From CAIVND01 sp035532075 (lineage in GTDB: Bacteria > Actinomycetota > Acidimicrobiia > Acidimicrobiales > Bog-793): a DNA stretch of 22,994 nucleotides. Where the stretch lies: NCBI GenBank assembly GCA_035532075.1, contig DATKRV010000055.1:1-22994 (forward strand), written 5' to 3'. Below, one piece after another: positions 1 through 6,224 of this stretch. Position 1 is the stretch's first letter; each line of letters starts with the position of its first letter. The notes below the pieces were generated by a model. That model ran no database searches, was not told where the DNA came from, and worked only from the letters and a program-made list of their open reading frames with translations. The translations under genes and the position numbers were made by a program.

Positions 1-937
1 CGAGTGAATCGTCATATCCGTAGCGGAACTTCCACCGCACGGCCATCGCACAGATCACGCCGCCGGCAACGCCAATCAACAACGCCGGCATCGGACCTAC
101 GAAACCCGCACACGGAGTAATCGCGACCATTCCCGCGACCGCTCCGGAGACTGCTCCAAGTGCGGTCGCAACCCGCTCTTTGGCGCCTTCGAAGATGAGC
201 CAGCCAAGCAGGCCAGCTGCCGCTGCGAGCTGGGTATTGATGAACGCATGCACCGCAATTTCATTTGCGCCGAGCGCAGAACCTGCATTGAATCCAAACC
301 AACCAAACCACAGAATTCCAGCTCCGATGATGCTCATCGGAATCGAATGGGGCGGCATTGATTCGCGGGGCCAGCCTCTACGTCCACCAAGCACAAGCAC
401 AAGCGCAAGCGTTGAGAAGCCCGAGTTGATCTCGACAACGGTCCCTCCCGCGAAGTCAATCACGCCAAGATGAGCAAGCCAACCGACCGGGCTGAACACC
501 CAGTGTGCAATCGGTGAATAGACGAGCAACGTCCAGAACACGATGAACACCGCAAAGCCCTTAAATCGCATCCGCTCTGCGACTCCACCGACAATCAATG
601 CCGCCGTGATAATGACAAACATCATCTGAAAGATCATCACCGATCCCGACGAGACTGCGAGATGAGAGAACCCCGGCAAATCATGGGTCATCCCTCCGAG
701 TCCTAGGAACCCGAGATTCCCGATCAGTCCCCCGCCGGCGTCGGTTGAGAACACAAGGCTGAAACCAATGACGGCCCAAAGCACGGTGACGATGCCCATG
801 ACGAAAAAGGTTTGAACCATAATCGAAAGCACGTTCTTCGATCGGACCATCCCCGAATAGAAGAGTGCAAGGCCCGGAGTCATGAACAACACCAATGCCG
901 CGCTGACGAGAACCCAGGCAGTGTCTCCCGCGTTCAT
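1..937 (-). CDS. amt: Ammonium transporter Amt (partial, 5' part)
   Basis: Channel-like inner-membrane ammonium transporter of the Amt/Mep/Rh family. The reading frame is open from an ATG at 937 to the left edge (about 312 residues), preceded by a GAGGGGG ribosome site. Clear family blocks are visible: the start of helix 1 with ALVLFMTPGLALFYSGMV, the AERMRF loop, SPIAHWVF, DFAGGTVV at about residues 161-168, and GWFGFNAGSA carrying the pore Phe and Ser. The equivalent of E. coli AmtB Asp160 is D161. The first residue of the pore twin-His pair (AmtB His168) is Glu here (E169, codon 433-431). That residue is His in most bacterial Amts, but Glu is known in yeast Mep1/Mep3. The second pore His and the C-terminal GlnK-binding tail lie outside the window. 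No glnK gene is visible in the sequence shown. Confidence 0.95.
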   Translation of the reverse strand, partial: MNAGDTAWVLVSAALVLFMTPGLALFYSGMVRSKNVLSIMVQTFFVMGIVTVLWAVIGFSLVFSTDAGGGLIGNLGFLGLGGMTHDLPGFSHLAVSSGSVMIFQMMFVIITAALIVGGVAERMRFKGFAVFIVFWTLLVYSPIAHWVFSPVGWLAHLGVIDFAGGTVVEINSGFSTLALVLVLGGRRGWPRESMPPHSIPMSIIGAGILWFGWFGFNAGSALGANEIAVHAFINTQLAAAAGLLGWLIFEGAKERVATALGAVSGAVAGMVAITPCAGFVGPMPALLIGVAGGVICAMAVRWKFRYGYDDSL

Positions 938-1120
938 GTTCCCCCTCAATCTCTGATTGTCATGTAAACAACAAAGCGCCCGACGATGGCGCGAGATGGG
1001 CGCGACCGTCGCTCAATCAACAGGCAGTGCCACTCAGTGGCGACACAGAATGGACGGTGCAGTGTATCGCTCAACCTAAAGGCAGATAGTGAATTGATCC
1101 CTCCACTTGGAGACCTTCGT

Positions 1121-1182
1121 CTCGGGGGTTTCTTCGTCCCCTTTGGTCTTCCCGGACCAAAGGGGACGAAGAAACCCCCGAG
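1121..1182. repeat. Perfect 28-bp inverted repeat with 6-nt loop
   Basis: Bases 1121-1148 are the exact reverse complement of 1155-1182, with loop 1149-1154 (TTCCCG). The arms begin CTCGGGGGTTTC and are about 60% GC. There is no T-tract on either side, so it is not a classical terminator for either strand. It sits about 185 bases upstream of amt. It could be a processing site, an attenuator, a miniature element, or a recent inverted duplication. Confidence 0.95.
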
Positions 1183-1256
1183 AACGCGCTATCCAGTGAT
1201 CAAAAAGCAGCGTGACTGTGTGGCGGACGTTTAAATGCAAGCTAAGGAGCCAACAG

Positions 1257-1298
1257 AACCGGGAGCAGATTCGAACCGCCGGCTTTCACCTGCGTACA
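1257..1298 (-). pseudogene. tRNA-like 3'-half fragment
   Basis: Read on the minus strand this has a T-arm: stem GGCGG, loop TTCGAAT, stem CTGCT, which pairs with two G-U pairs. It is preceded by a variable-loop-like stretch and what could be the 3' strand of an anticodon stem. On the plus strand it resembles the functional tRNA-Ala at 5980-6052 over about 28 bases with roughly six differences. No 5' half (D-arm or matching acceptor strand) is visible in the following 100 bases, so it is a remnant at best. Confidence 0.4.
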
Positions 1299-1419
1299 AC
1301 TTCAACTTAAACAAGCGCAGGACCGTTTGCCAGCTGTTCCGTCGCGCCCGTAGCGCGCCCGAAGGACGTTTTCGGCGAGCCAGGGACGCTGTTCATGCCC
1401 TATGGCTTTGGATTCTTTG

Positions 1420-1447
1420 GTGGAGGTGAGCGGACAACTCTCGAACC
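1420..1447. repeat. Distal attachment-site copy of tRNA-Ala 3' end
   Basis: GTGGAGGTGAGCGGAC at 1420-1435 is identical to 5979-5994, the acceptor and T-stem end of tRNA-Ala, in the same orientation. After a 5-base insertion (1436-1440) the similarity continues for seven more bases (TCGAACC), as in the tRNA T-loop. This is the pattern left when an element integrates at a tRNA 3' end and displaces the original end to its far side. Confidence 0.75.
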
Positions 1448-1522
1448 ATGAAACATTCTCGCGAATCATGCTCCTGCACGGTCACTTAGGTGAAACGGAA
1501 CGACGTCCAGTTGACCCAATCA

Positions 1523-1760
1523 TCACTCCTCGTCGGACCACTGGGTCCGAGCGTTTGCGACAAGACGACCCTGATACGGTCCGTTCGATGCCACCCAAGT
1601 CGTAGCGTCAGGGCTTATCGAACTGTTCGGTCTTCCGGCCGGGTCGCGGGTCCTACGGAGCCGGGCCGGATATGTCACCCAGACGCCGCCGGTCTATTCG
1701 GACTTGACCGACTCGGAGAATCTTCGTTATTTCCACCGCCCTCGGAGCGCCGGGGGTTAG
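1523..1760 (+). pseudogene. ABC transporter ATPase relic
   Basis: Two frames together read as the start of an ABC-type ATPase. In the first (about 1523-1610) a damaged Walker A region reads GPLGPSVCDKTTLIRSV, close to GPxGxGKTTLIR but with the second and third glycine positions altered. After a frame change near 1605, the second frame reads SGLIELFGLPAGSR, then GYVTQTPPVYSDLTDSENL, which is a Q-loop segment, and stops at 1758-1760. Signature motif, Walker B and H-loop are absent. I infer a decayed gene with at least one frameshift and a 3' truncation. It lies just inside the left end of the tRNA-Ala element and abuts the converging PKD-like gene. Confidence 0.7.
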
Positions 1761-2254
1761 CTGATCACGACCGCCAACTTGTCGGCGACATGTGTAGGTG
1801 CGCAATTTGCATACCCGGAGACCGAGACGTGGTAGACGCCCGCCCTCGTATACCGATGGGCAATGCGCCAGGTTTCATGCTCTGGCGAGCCCGGACCCGC
1901 GCGACAAAACTGTGGCACCACGTTGGCGCGACTCGTTCCATCAGCGAATTTGAGCCGGTATCCAAGGGAGCCGATCGCGCTCCGAGCGGACAACCTCACG
2001 GTGAACTCGACTGCGACGCCGGGTGCTGCTCGCGCCGGAGTAACCGTCAAAGCGACGCTGAGACCGGCAGAACTTGTGGTGGTTGACGTCTGCTGTCGCA
2101 CGGTAAGCGTTCCCGATGTCGTCCTTGTACCGGATCGCGGTTGGACCACTGATGCGGAGGACGCAGCTCCGCTAGTCGAGATACACGTTGCGCCGACAAT
2201 TACACATACGCCAATCGCAAGATGTCGGACGAGCAGCGCAGCGCGAGGTCTCAT
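1757..2254 (-). CDS. Secreted protein with PKD-like domain
   Basis: A 165-residue protein with a plausible signal peptide (basic MRPRAALLVRH, hydrophobic core to about residue 25, then small residues), a Ser/Thr-rich linker to about residue 65, and a C-terminal beta-sandwich. The sandwich resembles a PKD domain: an FADGTS turn and a closing strand HRYTRAGVYHVSVSGY. Two cysteines (in QFC and ANC) could form a disulfide outside the cell. The start ATG lies 9 bases after the stop of the S53 peptidase gene on the same strand, so the two are probably co-transcribed. Its role is unknown; binding a substrate or surface for the peptidase is a guess. Base composition is GC-rich like the peptidase gene. 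Confidence 0.7.
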   Translation of the reverse strand: MRPRAALLVRHLAIGVCVIVGATCISTSGAASSASVVQPRSGTRTTSGTLTVRQQTSTTTSSAGLSVALTVTPARAAPGVAVEFTVRLSARSAIGSLGYRLKFADGTSRANVVPQFCRAGPGSPEHETWRIAHRYTRAGVYHVSVSGYANCAPTHVADKLAVVIS

Positions 2255-2263
2255 CCCAAAAAG

Positions 2264-4279
2264 CTATCGGGCTTTGGCTGACGCCTGGTTCGAGAGAGCC
2301 CCGGTCCCCACCGCATTGACCGCGGCCACCTCGTAGTAATACGTCGTCCCATGCTTGGTGTTGGTGTCTTTATAGCTACACGTCGCTGAGGTGCAGCGCA
2401 CGCTGACATAGTACGTCTCGCTGTTCGAGGAGCCGCTCCGGTAGAGCGTGTAGGAGGTGATCGTCGAGCCCCCGTTCGAGGAAGGCGCCGTCCAGCCGAG
2501 AAGGACGCCCTTCGGGGATGTCGTCGCAGCGCCGAGGTTCGTCGGCGCACCGGGGACGGTCGTTGCCACAGGGGTGGCGGACAGCTCGTTCGAGGCCAGC
2601 GAGTTCCCAACTGCGTTCACGGCCTCAACGGTGAAGTAGTAGGCCGCGCCGTTGGCGAGACCGCTCACGGTGTAGCTCGTCCCGCTGACCAGCGAGGAGT
2701 TGACCGGGGTGGCCGACTCTGCGCCGGGAGCGGTTCCTTCGTAGACGTCATAGCCAGTGATTGAGCTCCCGCCGTTGCTCGACGGCGCGCTCCAGCTGAG
2801 ACCGACCGAGGCGTTGCCAGGCGCGGCCGCCTTGAGCGTCGGCGCACCGGGGACGGTCGTTATTGTCGGCTGGCCGGTGAAGGCGGCGATGCTGCTCGGC
2901 GATCCACCCGGTGTCCCGAGGCCCGTCGGGCCGTTGTAGCCGCCGACGCTGTCCGTGGCGTTGCAAAGGTAAGTACCGCACGACCCGTCGCTCCCCGAGG
3001 TCACGGCGTAGAGGGAGCTCGGCGAGCCATAGGGATACGACGCCAGGAGGTTGGAGGAACCGAGATGGCTCCCGGCCAGCGCATAGAACGAGCCGATGAT
3101 CGGGGCGGCCACACTCGTGCCGCCGTAGATCGCGAACCCGGAACTGCCGTAGGTGTCGTAGACCCACACGCCGGTGCTCGGATCGGCGACGGCCGACACA
3201 TCGGCGACGGTGCGATGGATGCACCCGGTGTCTTTCTGCCACGACGGCTTTGGCTCATAGCTGCTGCAGCCGGCGCCCGCGCCGCTCCAGACCGTTTCCG
3301 AGCCGTTGCGCGTGCCGGTGTTGGTGAGCTGGGAGAGGCTCGTGCCTCCAACGGCGGTGACGTCGGGCGAGGCGGCCGGAAACTCCACCCCGTAGCCGCT
3401 ATCGCCCGAGCTGGCGACGACGGCGACGCCAGGATGGTCGTAGTAGTTCGTATTGTCGGTGGTCTCCGAGCCGTACTCGTTCGAGCCATAGCTGTTCGAG
3501 ACGACATTGGCGCCGAGTTTGACCGCCTCGTTCACCGCCGTTCCGAGGTCGGAGATCGAAGCGCTGTTCGCCTCGACGAGCAGGATCTGGCACTTCGCAC
3601 AGATGGCGCTCACCATCTCGACGTCGAGGGAGATCTCGACACCCCAGCTCGAATTGCCCACCGGGAGCGGCGAGGTAGTGCCGCTTTGGTTCACCTTCTC
3701 GAACACGCAGCTTGAAGAGGAGGACGAGATCGTCCCCGCCGGACAGCTCGTCAGGCCGAAGTACGACCGGTAGTAAGCGAGGTCGCTCGCCACGTGCGGA
3801 TCGTCGTAGGCGTCGATGATGGCGACCGTCTGTCCGGCACCACCGCCGTTCGCCGAGGCTGCGGACGCGACGTTATACGCCGACTGCAGATAGGACGGAT
3901 CGTAGGCACCGTTGTTGCCCAAGGTGTTCGCCGCCGCGCCGCCGCTTCGTGCGGGCTGTTCGCCGCTCCCCTTGGTGTCGGATCGGACGTGCACATCACA
4001 GTGTGCCGTGCCCGCCGACACGGCATACGAGCACACATTGACATCGGTCTCGCCGTCGGGCCCTTGATGCACGTGAAATCCAGCGGCAGGTGGGGAGCTC
4101 ACCGGCGAAGCGCCACTGCCCACGCCATCGGCGAGAGCGGGGAGCGCGGGAACGATTGCCAATGTCAGGGCTGCCGATGCGGCGAACGCCAGGTCAATCA
4201 GCGAGCGATGACGCCGTGTTCTGAGGTAGGAACGTTCGTGCACCCGGTCGCTACATGATGCTTCAACATGGTTGCGCAC
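2264..4279 (-). CDS. S53 (sedolisin) serine-carboxyl peptidase with two FN3 domains
   Basis: A 671-residue secreted acid endopeptidase. A long basic N-region is followed by a hydrophobic signal segment ending around residue 50 (ALPALA). The catalytic domain spans about residues 125-470. The Glu/Asp pair is in VEISLD (E215, D219), the oxyanion-hole Asp in SSGDSG (D293), and the nucleophile in GGTSVAAP (S389), matching the S53 Glu-Asp-Ser triad. The usual final block GGYNGPTGLGTPGG is present near 446-458. Two fibronectin type III domains follow (about 477-569 and 575-668). The segment between signal and catalytic core is only about 75 residues, much shorter than the roughly 180-residue Pro-kumamolisin prosegment of typical sedolisins. 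Two lines counted inside the gene are 68% GC, against 47% in one tldD line, suggesting transfer. Transcribed divergently from the integrase relic and followed by the PKD-like gene. Confidence 0.93.
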   Translation of the reverse strand: MRNHVEASCSDRVHERSYLRTRRHRSLIDLAFAASAALTLAIVPALPALADGVGSGASPVSSPPAAGFHVHQGPDGETDVNVCSYAVSAGTAHCDVHVRSDTKGSGEQPARSGGAAANTLGNNGAYDPSYLQSAYNVASAASANGGGAGQTVAIIDAYDDPHVASDLAYYRSYFGLTSCPAGTISSSSSSCVFEKVNQSGTTSPLPVGNSSWGVEISLDVEMVSAICAKCQILLVEANSASISDLGTAVNEAVKLGANVVSNSYGSNEYGSETTDNTNYYDHPGVAVVASSGDSGYGVEFPAASPDVTAVGGTSLSQLTNTGTRNGSETVWSGAGAGCSSYEPKPSWQKDTGCIHRTVADVSAVADPSTGVWVYDTYGSSGFAIYGGTSVAAPIIGSFYALAGSHLGSSNLLASYPYGSPSSLYAVTSGSDGSCGTYLCNATDSVGGYNGPTGLGTPGGSPSSIAAFTGQPTITTVPGAPTLKAAAPGNASVGLSWSAPSSNGGSSITGYDVYEGTAPGAESATPVNSSLVSGTSYTVSGLANGAAYYFTVEAVNAVGNSLASNELSATPVATTVPGAPTNLGAATTSPKGVLLGWTAPSSNGGSTITSYTLYRSGSSNSETYYVSVRCTSATCSYKDTNTKHGTTYYYEVAAVNAVGTGALSNQASAKAR

Positions 4280-4973
4280 AGCTATACGTCCTCCGAAAAC
4301 CCACCGATTGAGTGACGCTGAGTGTAGTCCTTCGCCACCGCAAACTCACTGGGAAAAGCTCAAGATTTCCGAGGTCACCCAGCGTCTGCTCCAATCCTTC
4401 GTCAACGACCTCATGCCCCACCTCGCCCCAAAGACGGTCTCTCGCGCCTATGGAGTACTTCGGGCGATGTTCGCCTACGCCGTTGAGGTCGATCTCCTCT
4501 TTCGCTCTCCGTGTCGGGGCATCAAGCTCCCGCGCCTCGACCCAAGACCTCGCCAGGTGCTGAACTCATTCCAGGTTGCCGCAGTCGCCGAGGCGATGCC
4601 GCGGCAACACCTCCCGATGGTCTGGATCGGCGCAACCACCGGTCTTCGATTTTCAGAGGTTGCAACTCTTCGCGTACAAAACTTCGATCCTTTGATCGGC
4701 AGTCACTCGGTCACTCCGACAGTCACCAAAGACGGCCAAAGAGGGGCGATCCTCGATCCCCCGAAGTCTGCGGCCTCGAGGAGAACACCCGCGAATCCGA
4801 GATTTATCATTGAAATACTCACCGAACGCCTCGCGGCACACGACATCAATGCGAACGACGAGGACACATTCTTGTTCACATCACCCGATGGCGGTCTTAT
4901 CCGCTACGCGAACTGGCGCAACCGCGTCTGGCTGCCGTCGTGCAAGAGGGCTGACTGGCATTGGCTTTCATGA
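4272..4973 (+). pseudogene. Tyrosine integrase, N-terminal part (5'-truncated, frameshifted)
   Basis: A phage-type tyrosine recombinase fragment. Recognisable homology begins around 4350 with KLKISEVTQRLLQSF, in the middle of the core-binding domain; the preceding 50-60 residues expected in this family are missing. The catalytic domain begins normally: first catalytic Arg in GATTGLRFSE, and the beta-hairpin Lys region in DPPKSAASRRT. The frame then runs into a stop at 4971-4973, while the rest of the enzyme continues in another frame from about 4951. Going from one frame to the other requires skipping one base near 4947-4951, consistent with a small indel. The upstream end abuts the start of the divergent S53 gene, so arrival of that cargo may have removed the integrase 5' end. 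Non-functional as written. Confidence 0.85.
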
Positions 4974-5256
4974 TCCTCGCAGACTCTCGGCAACAACGTT
5001 GGTCCATGAGGGGGTGGACATCAAAACGGAGCAGCCGCGACTCGGTCATTCCGATCCACGGCTCACGATTGAGCTCTATGCACAGGCGATCGGCAGCGCC
5101 GATAGATCGGCTGCCGAGCGCCTGGGCGAGATTCTCCATCTCCCGAGCACCGAAGATTCAGACGACAAAAGTTCCGGTCGCGAAATCGCTGGTCAGCAAA
5201 CACCTGCCAAAAAGAGAAATCGATCGCACACGACGAGACCGAAATTGTCGAAATAG
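4951..5256 (+). pseudogene. Tyrosine integrase, C-terminal part
   Basis: This continues the integrase after the frameshift. It supplies the remaining catalytic residues: the HxxR box in FHDPRRLSATT, the second conserved His in LGHSDPRLTIELY, and the nucleophilic Tyr in ELYAQA, spaced as in the family. It ends with a basic tail rich in Lys, Arg and Thr. Because Arg and Lys are in one frame and His-Arg-His-Tyr in the other, neither piece can recombine DNA alone. The gene lies between the S53 cargo and the toxin-antitoxin pair, about 0.7 kb from tRNA-Ala. That is a typical position for the enzyme that would have inserted the element at the tRNA 3' end. Confidence 0.85.
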
Positions 5257-5345
5257 TGCGGGAAAACGCACTGTGAACAGGGGAAACGTGGTCGACCTTG
5301 AGCCACACAATAAGAACCCGGAACTCATTTCTGATTAAATAACGC

Positions 5346-5351
5346 TATAAT
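5346..5351 (+). promoter_or_regulatory. -10 box TATAAT of the antitoxin gene (leaderless)
   Basis: A perfect TATAAT ends 7 bases before the antitoxin ATG (5359), which places the expected transcription start at or within a base of the ATG. No ribosome site is present in between. No good -35 hexamer is visible at the usual spacing (around 5323-5328). Confidence 0.7.
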
Positions 5352-5358
5352 TCTGTAC

Positions 5359-5649
5359 ATGACCACACTACCCATCGCCAATGCTCGAGCCCAGTTGTCC
5401 AAATTGGTTGATGAAGCCAGTTCAACGCACGAACGAATCGAAATCACGAAGAATGGACATCGTGCTGCGGTCCTCATGGGAGCCGACGACTACGACGCAA
5501 TGCGCGAGACAATTGCTGTACTCTCCGACTCGACGCTACTTCTCGCTCACCAAGAGGGCGTACAAGCATTCTCAGAAGGCGACGCCCTCAACGGTGATCA
5601 GCTCGCCGAGGCAATGAAGAGTGCCGGGCGCGGTGTCGAAACCAAGTAG
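5359..5649 (+). CDS. Phd/YefM-family antitoxin
   Basis: A 96-residue antitoxin of a type II toxin-antitoxin pair. The N-terminal half is the Phd/YefM DNA-binding fold: MTTLPIANARAQLSKLVDEA, then IEITKNGHRAAVLMGADDYDAM. The acidic C-terminal half (about residues 55-96) should wrap the toxin. It would neutralise the downstream RelE-type toxin and repress its own promoter. The start at 5359 is supported by the adjacent TATAAT box and the absence of an in-frame upstream alternative. The gene overlaps the toxin start by up to 29 bases, indicating translational coupling. Its location between the dead integrase and tRNA-Ala suggests that it stabilises the integrated element. Confidence 0.9.
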   Translation: MTTLPIANARAQLSKLVDEASSTHERIEITKNGHRAAVLMGADDYDAMRETIAVLSDSTLLLAHQEGVQAFSEGDALNGDQLAEAMKSAGRGVETK

Positions 5650-5917
5650 AGACCAATACAACCTCCTGGTCGCCCGTTCGGTAGTAACGGCCCTCACTGA
5701 TGTGCTTCCCGAAAAGATCGCGCACGCGGTGTACGAATTCATCACTGGGCCGTTGCTCGAAAATCCAAGACGCGTTGGGAAACCACTCGAACCTCCCTTG
5801 GCACCGGCGTACTCAGCGCGCCGCGGCGACTATCGGGTGCTGTACTTCATTGATGACGTCACGCACACCGTGAAAGTAACCGCGATCCGACATCGTGCAG
5901 ACGCGTATCGGTCTTGA
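5621..5917 (+). CDS. RelE/ParE-superfamily toxin
   Basis: A small basic protein (98 residues) with the RelE-type C-terminal half: ENPRRVGKPL, then RRGDYRVLYFIDD, VKVTAIRHRADAYRS. The core GDYRVLY strand and terminal HRxxxYR match ribosome-dependent mRNA interferases such as RelE and YoeB. ParE-type gyrase poisons share the fold and cannot be excluded. The ATG at 5621 lies within the antitoxin gene; a GTG at 5633 is an alternative start that shortens the overlap. The protein is full length for the family and appears intact. It should be silenced by the upstream Phd/YefM-type antitoxin. Confidence 0.88.
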   Translation: MPGAVSKPSRDQYNLLVARSVVTALTDVLPEKIAHAVYEFITGPLLENPRRVGKPLEPPLAPAYSARRGDYRVLYFIDDVTHTVKVTAIRHRADAYRS

Positions 5918-5978
5918 ACCACCGGGATCGACCTATGTCCTATTTGAACGGTTCGCTCAATCTGAGCAATCTGATTTT

Positions 5979-5994
5979 GTGGAGGTGAGCGGAC
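5979..5994. repeat. Attachment-site repeat inside tRNA-Ala 3' end
   Basis: This is the second copy of the 16-bp direct repeat GTGGAGGTGAGCGGAC. It covers the discriminator base, the 3' acceptor strand and part of the T-stem of tRNA-Ala. Together with 1420-1435 it defines an element of about 4.56 kb that keeps the tRNA gene intact. Confidence 0.75.
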
Positions 5995-6052
5995 TCGAAC
6001 CGCCGACTTCCACGTTGCGAACGTGGCGCTCTACCAACTGAGCTACACCCCC
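5980..6052 (-). tRNA. tRNA-Ala (anticodon CGC)
   Basis: A 73-nt cloverleaf on the minus strand. The acceptor GGGGGTG pairs with CACCTCC and contains the G3:U70 wobble that identifies alanine tRNAs, with A73 as discriminator. The D-arm is GCTC...GAGC, the anticodon stem CCACG/CGTGG with loop TTCGCAA (anticodon CGC at 6019-6017), and the T-arm GGCGG TTCGAGT CCGCT. CCA is not encoded. Its 3' end coincides with one end of the integrated element. Confidence 0.97.
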
Positions 6053-6156
6053 ACGACGCCATCAACACCCTTCAGCGGATAGCAATTCGTGATTCGATAA
6101 AGGATAGTCGGCGATTCTGCGTCAGAAGTCCGCTGTCGACAGTGAGAATACTTTGT

Positions 6157-6215
6157 CTGATATGTCGCTGTGCCTGATATGTCACAGTGCCTGATATGTC
6201 GCTGATATGTCGCTG
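6157..6215. repeat. Four copies of CTGATATGTC motif
   Basis: CTGATATGTC occurs at 6157, 6174, 6191 and 6202, each followed by GCTG or ACAG (spacing 17, 17 and 11 bases). The cluster lies 10 bases beyond the stop of the SepX-like gene and about 100 bases upstream of the tRNA-Ala 5' end. Function unknown; the rest of this intergenic region (6053-6224) shows nothing else. Confidence 0.9.
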
Positions 6216-6224
6216 GAACCAAAC

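Larger units (their letters stand above)
938..1419. other. Gene-free stretch upstream of amt
   Basis: No convincing gene is visible between the amt start and the left end of the tRNA-Ala element. It contains a long perfect hairpin (1121-1182) and a tRNA-like 3' fragment (about 1257-1298), listed separately. A short open frame around 1310-1450 translates into a glycine-rich peptide with no start codon and no family I recognise. The amt promoter should lie within about 938-1010, but I do not see a clear hexamer pair. Confidence 0.6.

Noticed and set aside
986..1234. 82-residue plus-strand frame
   Set aside because: It reads straight through both arms of the 28-bp inverted repeat and has no ribosome site or similarity.
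1490..2086. 198-residue plus-strand frame
   Set aside because: Only its first third follows the ABC relic; the rest is antisense to the PKD-like gene.
4940..4975. Programmed frameshift in the integrase
   Set aside because: No slippery heptamer is apparent at the junction, and the gene is also missing its 5' end; simple decay explains it better.
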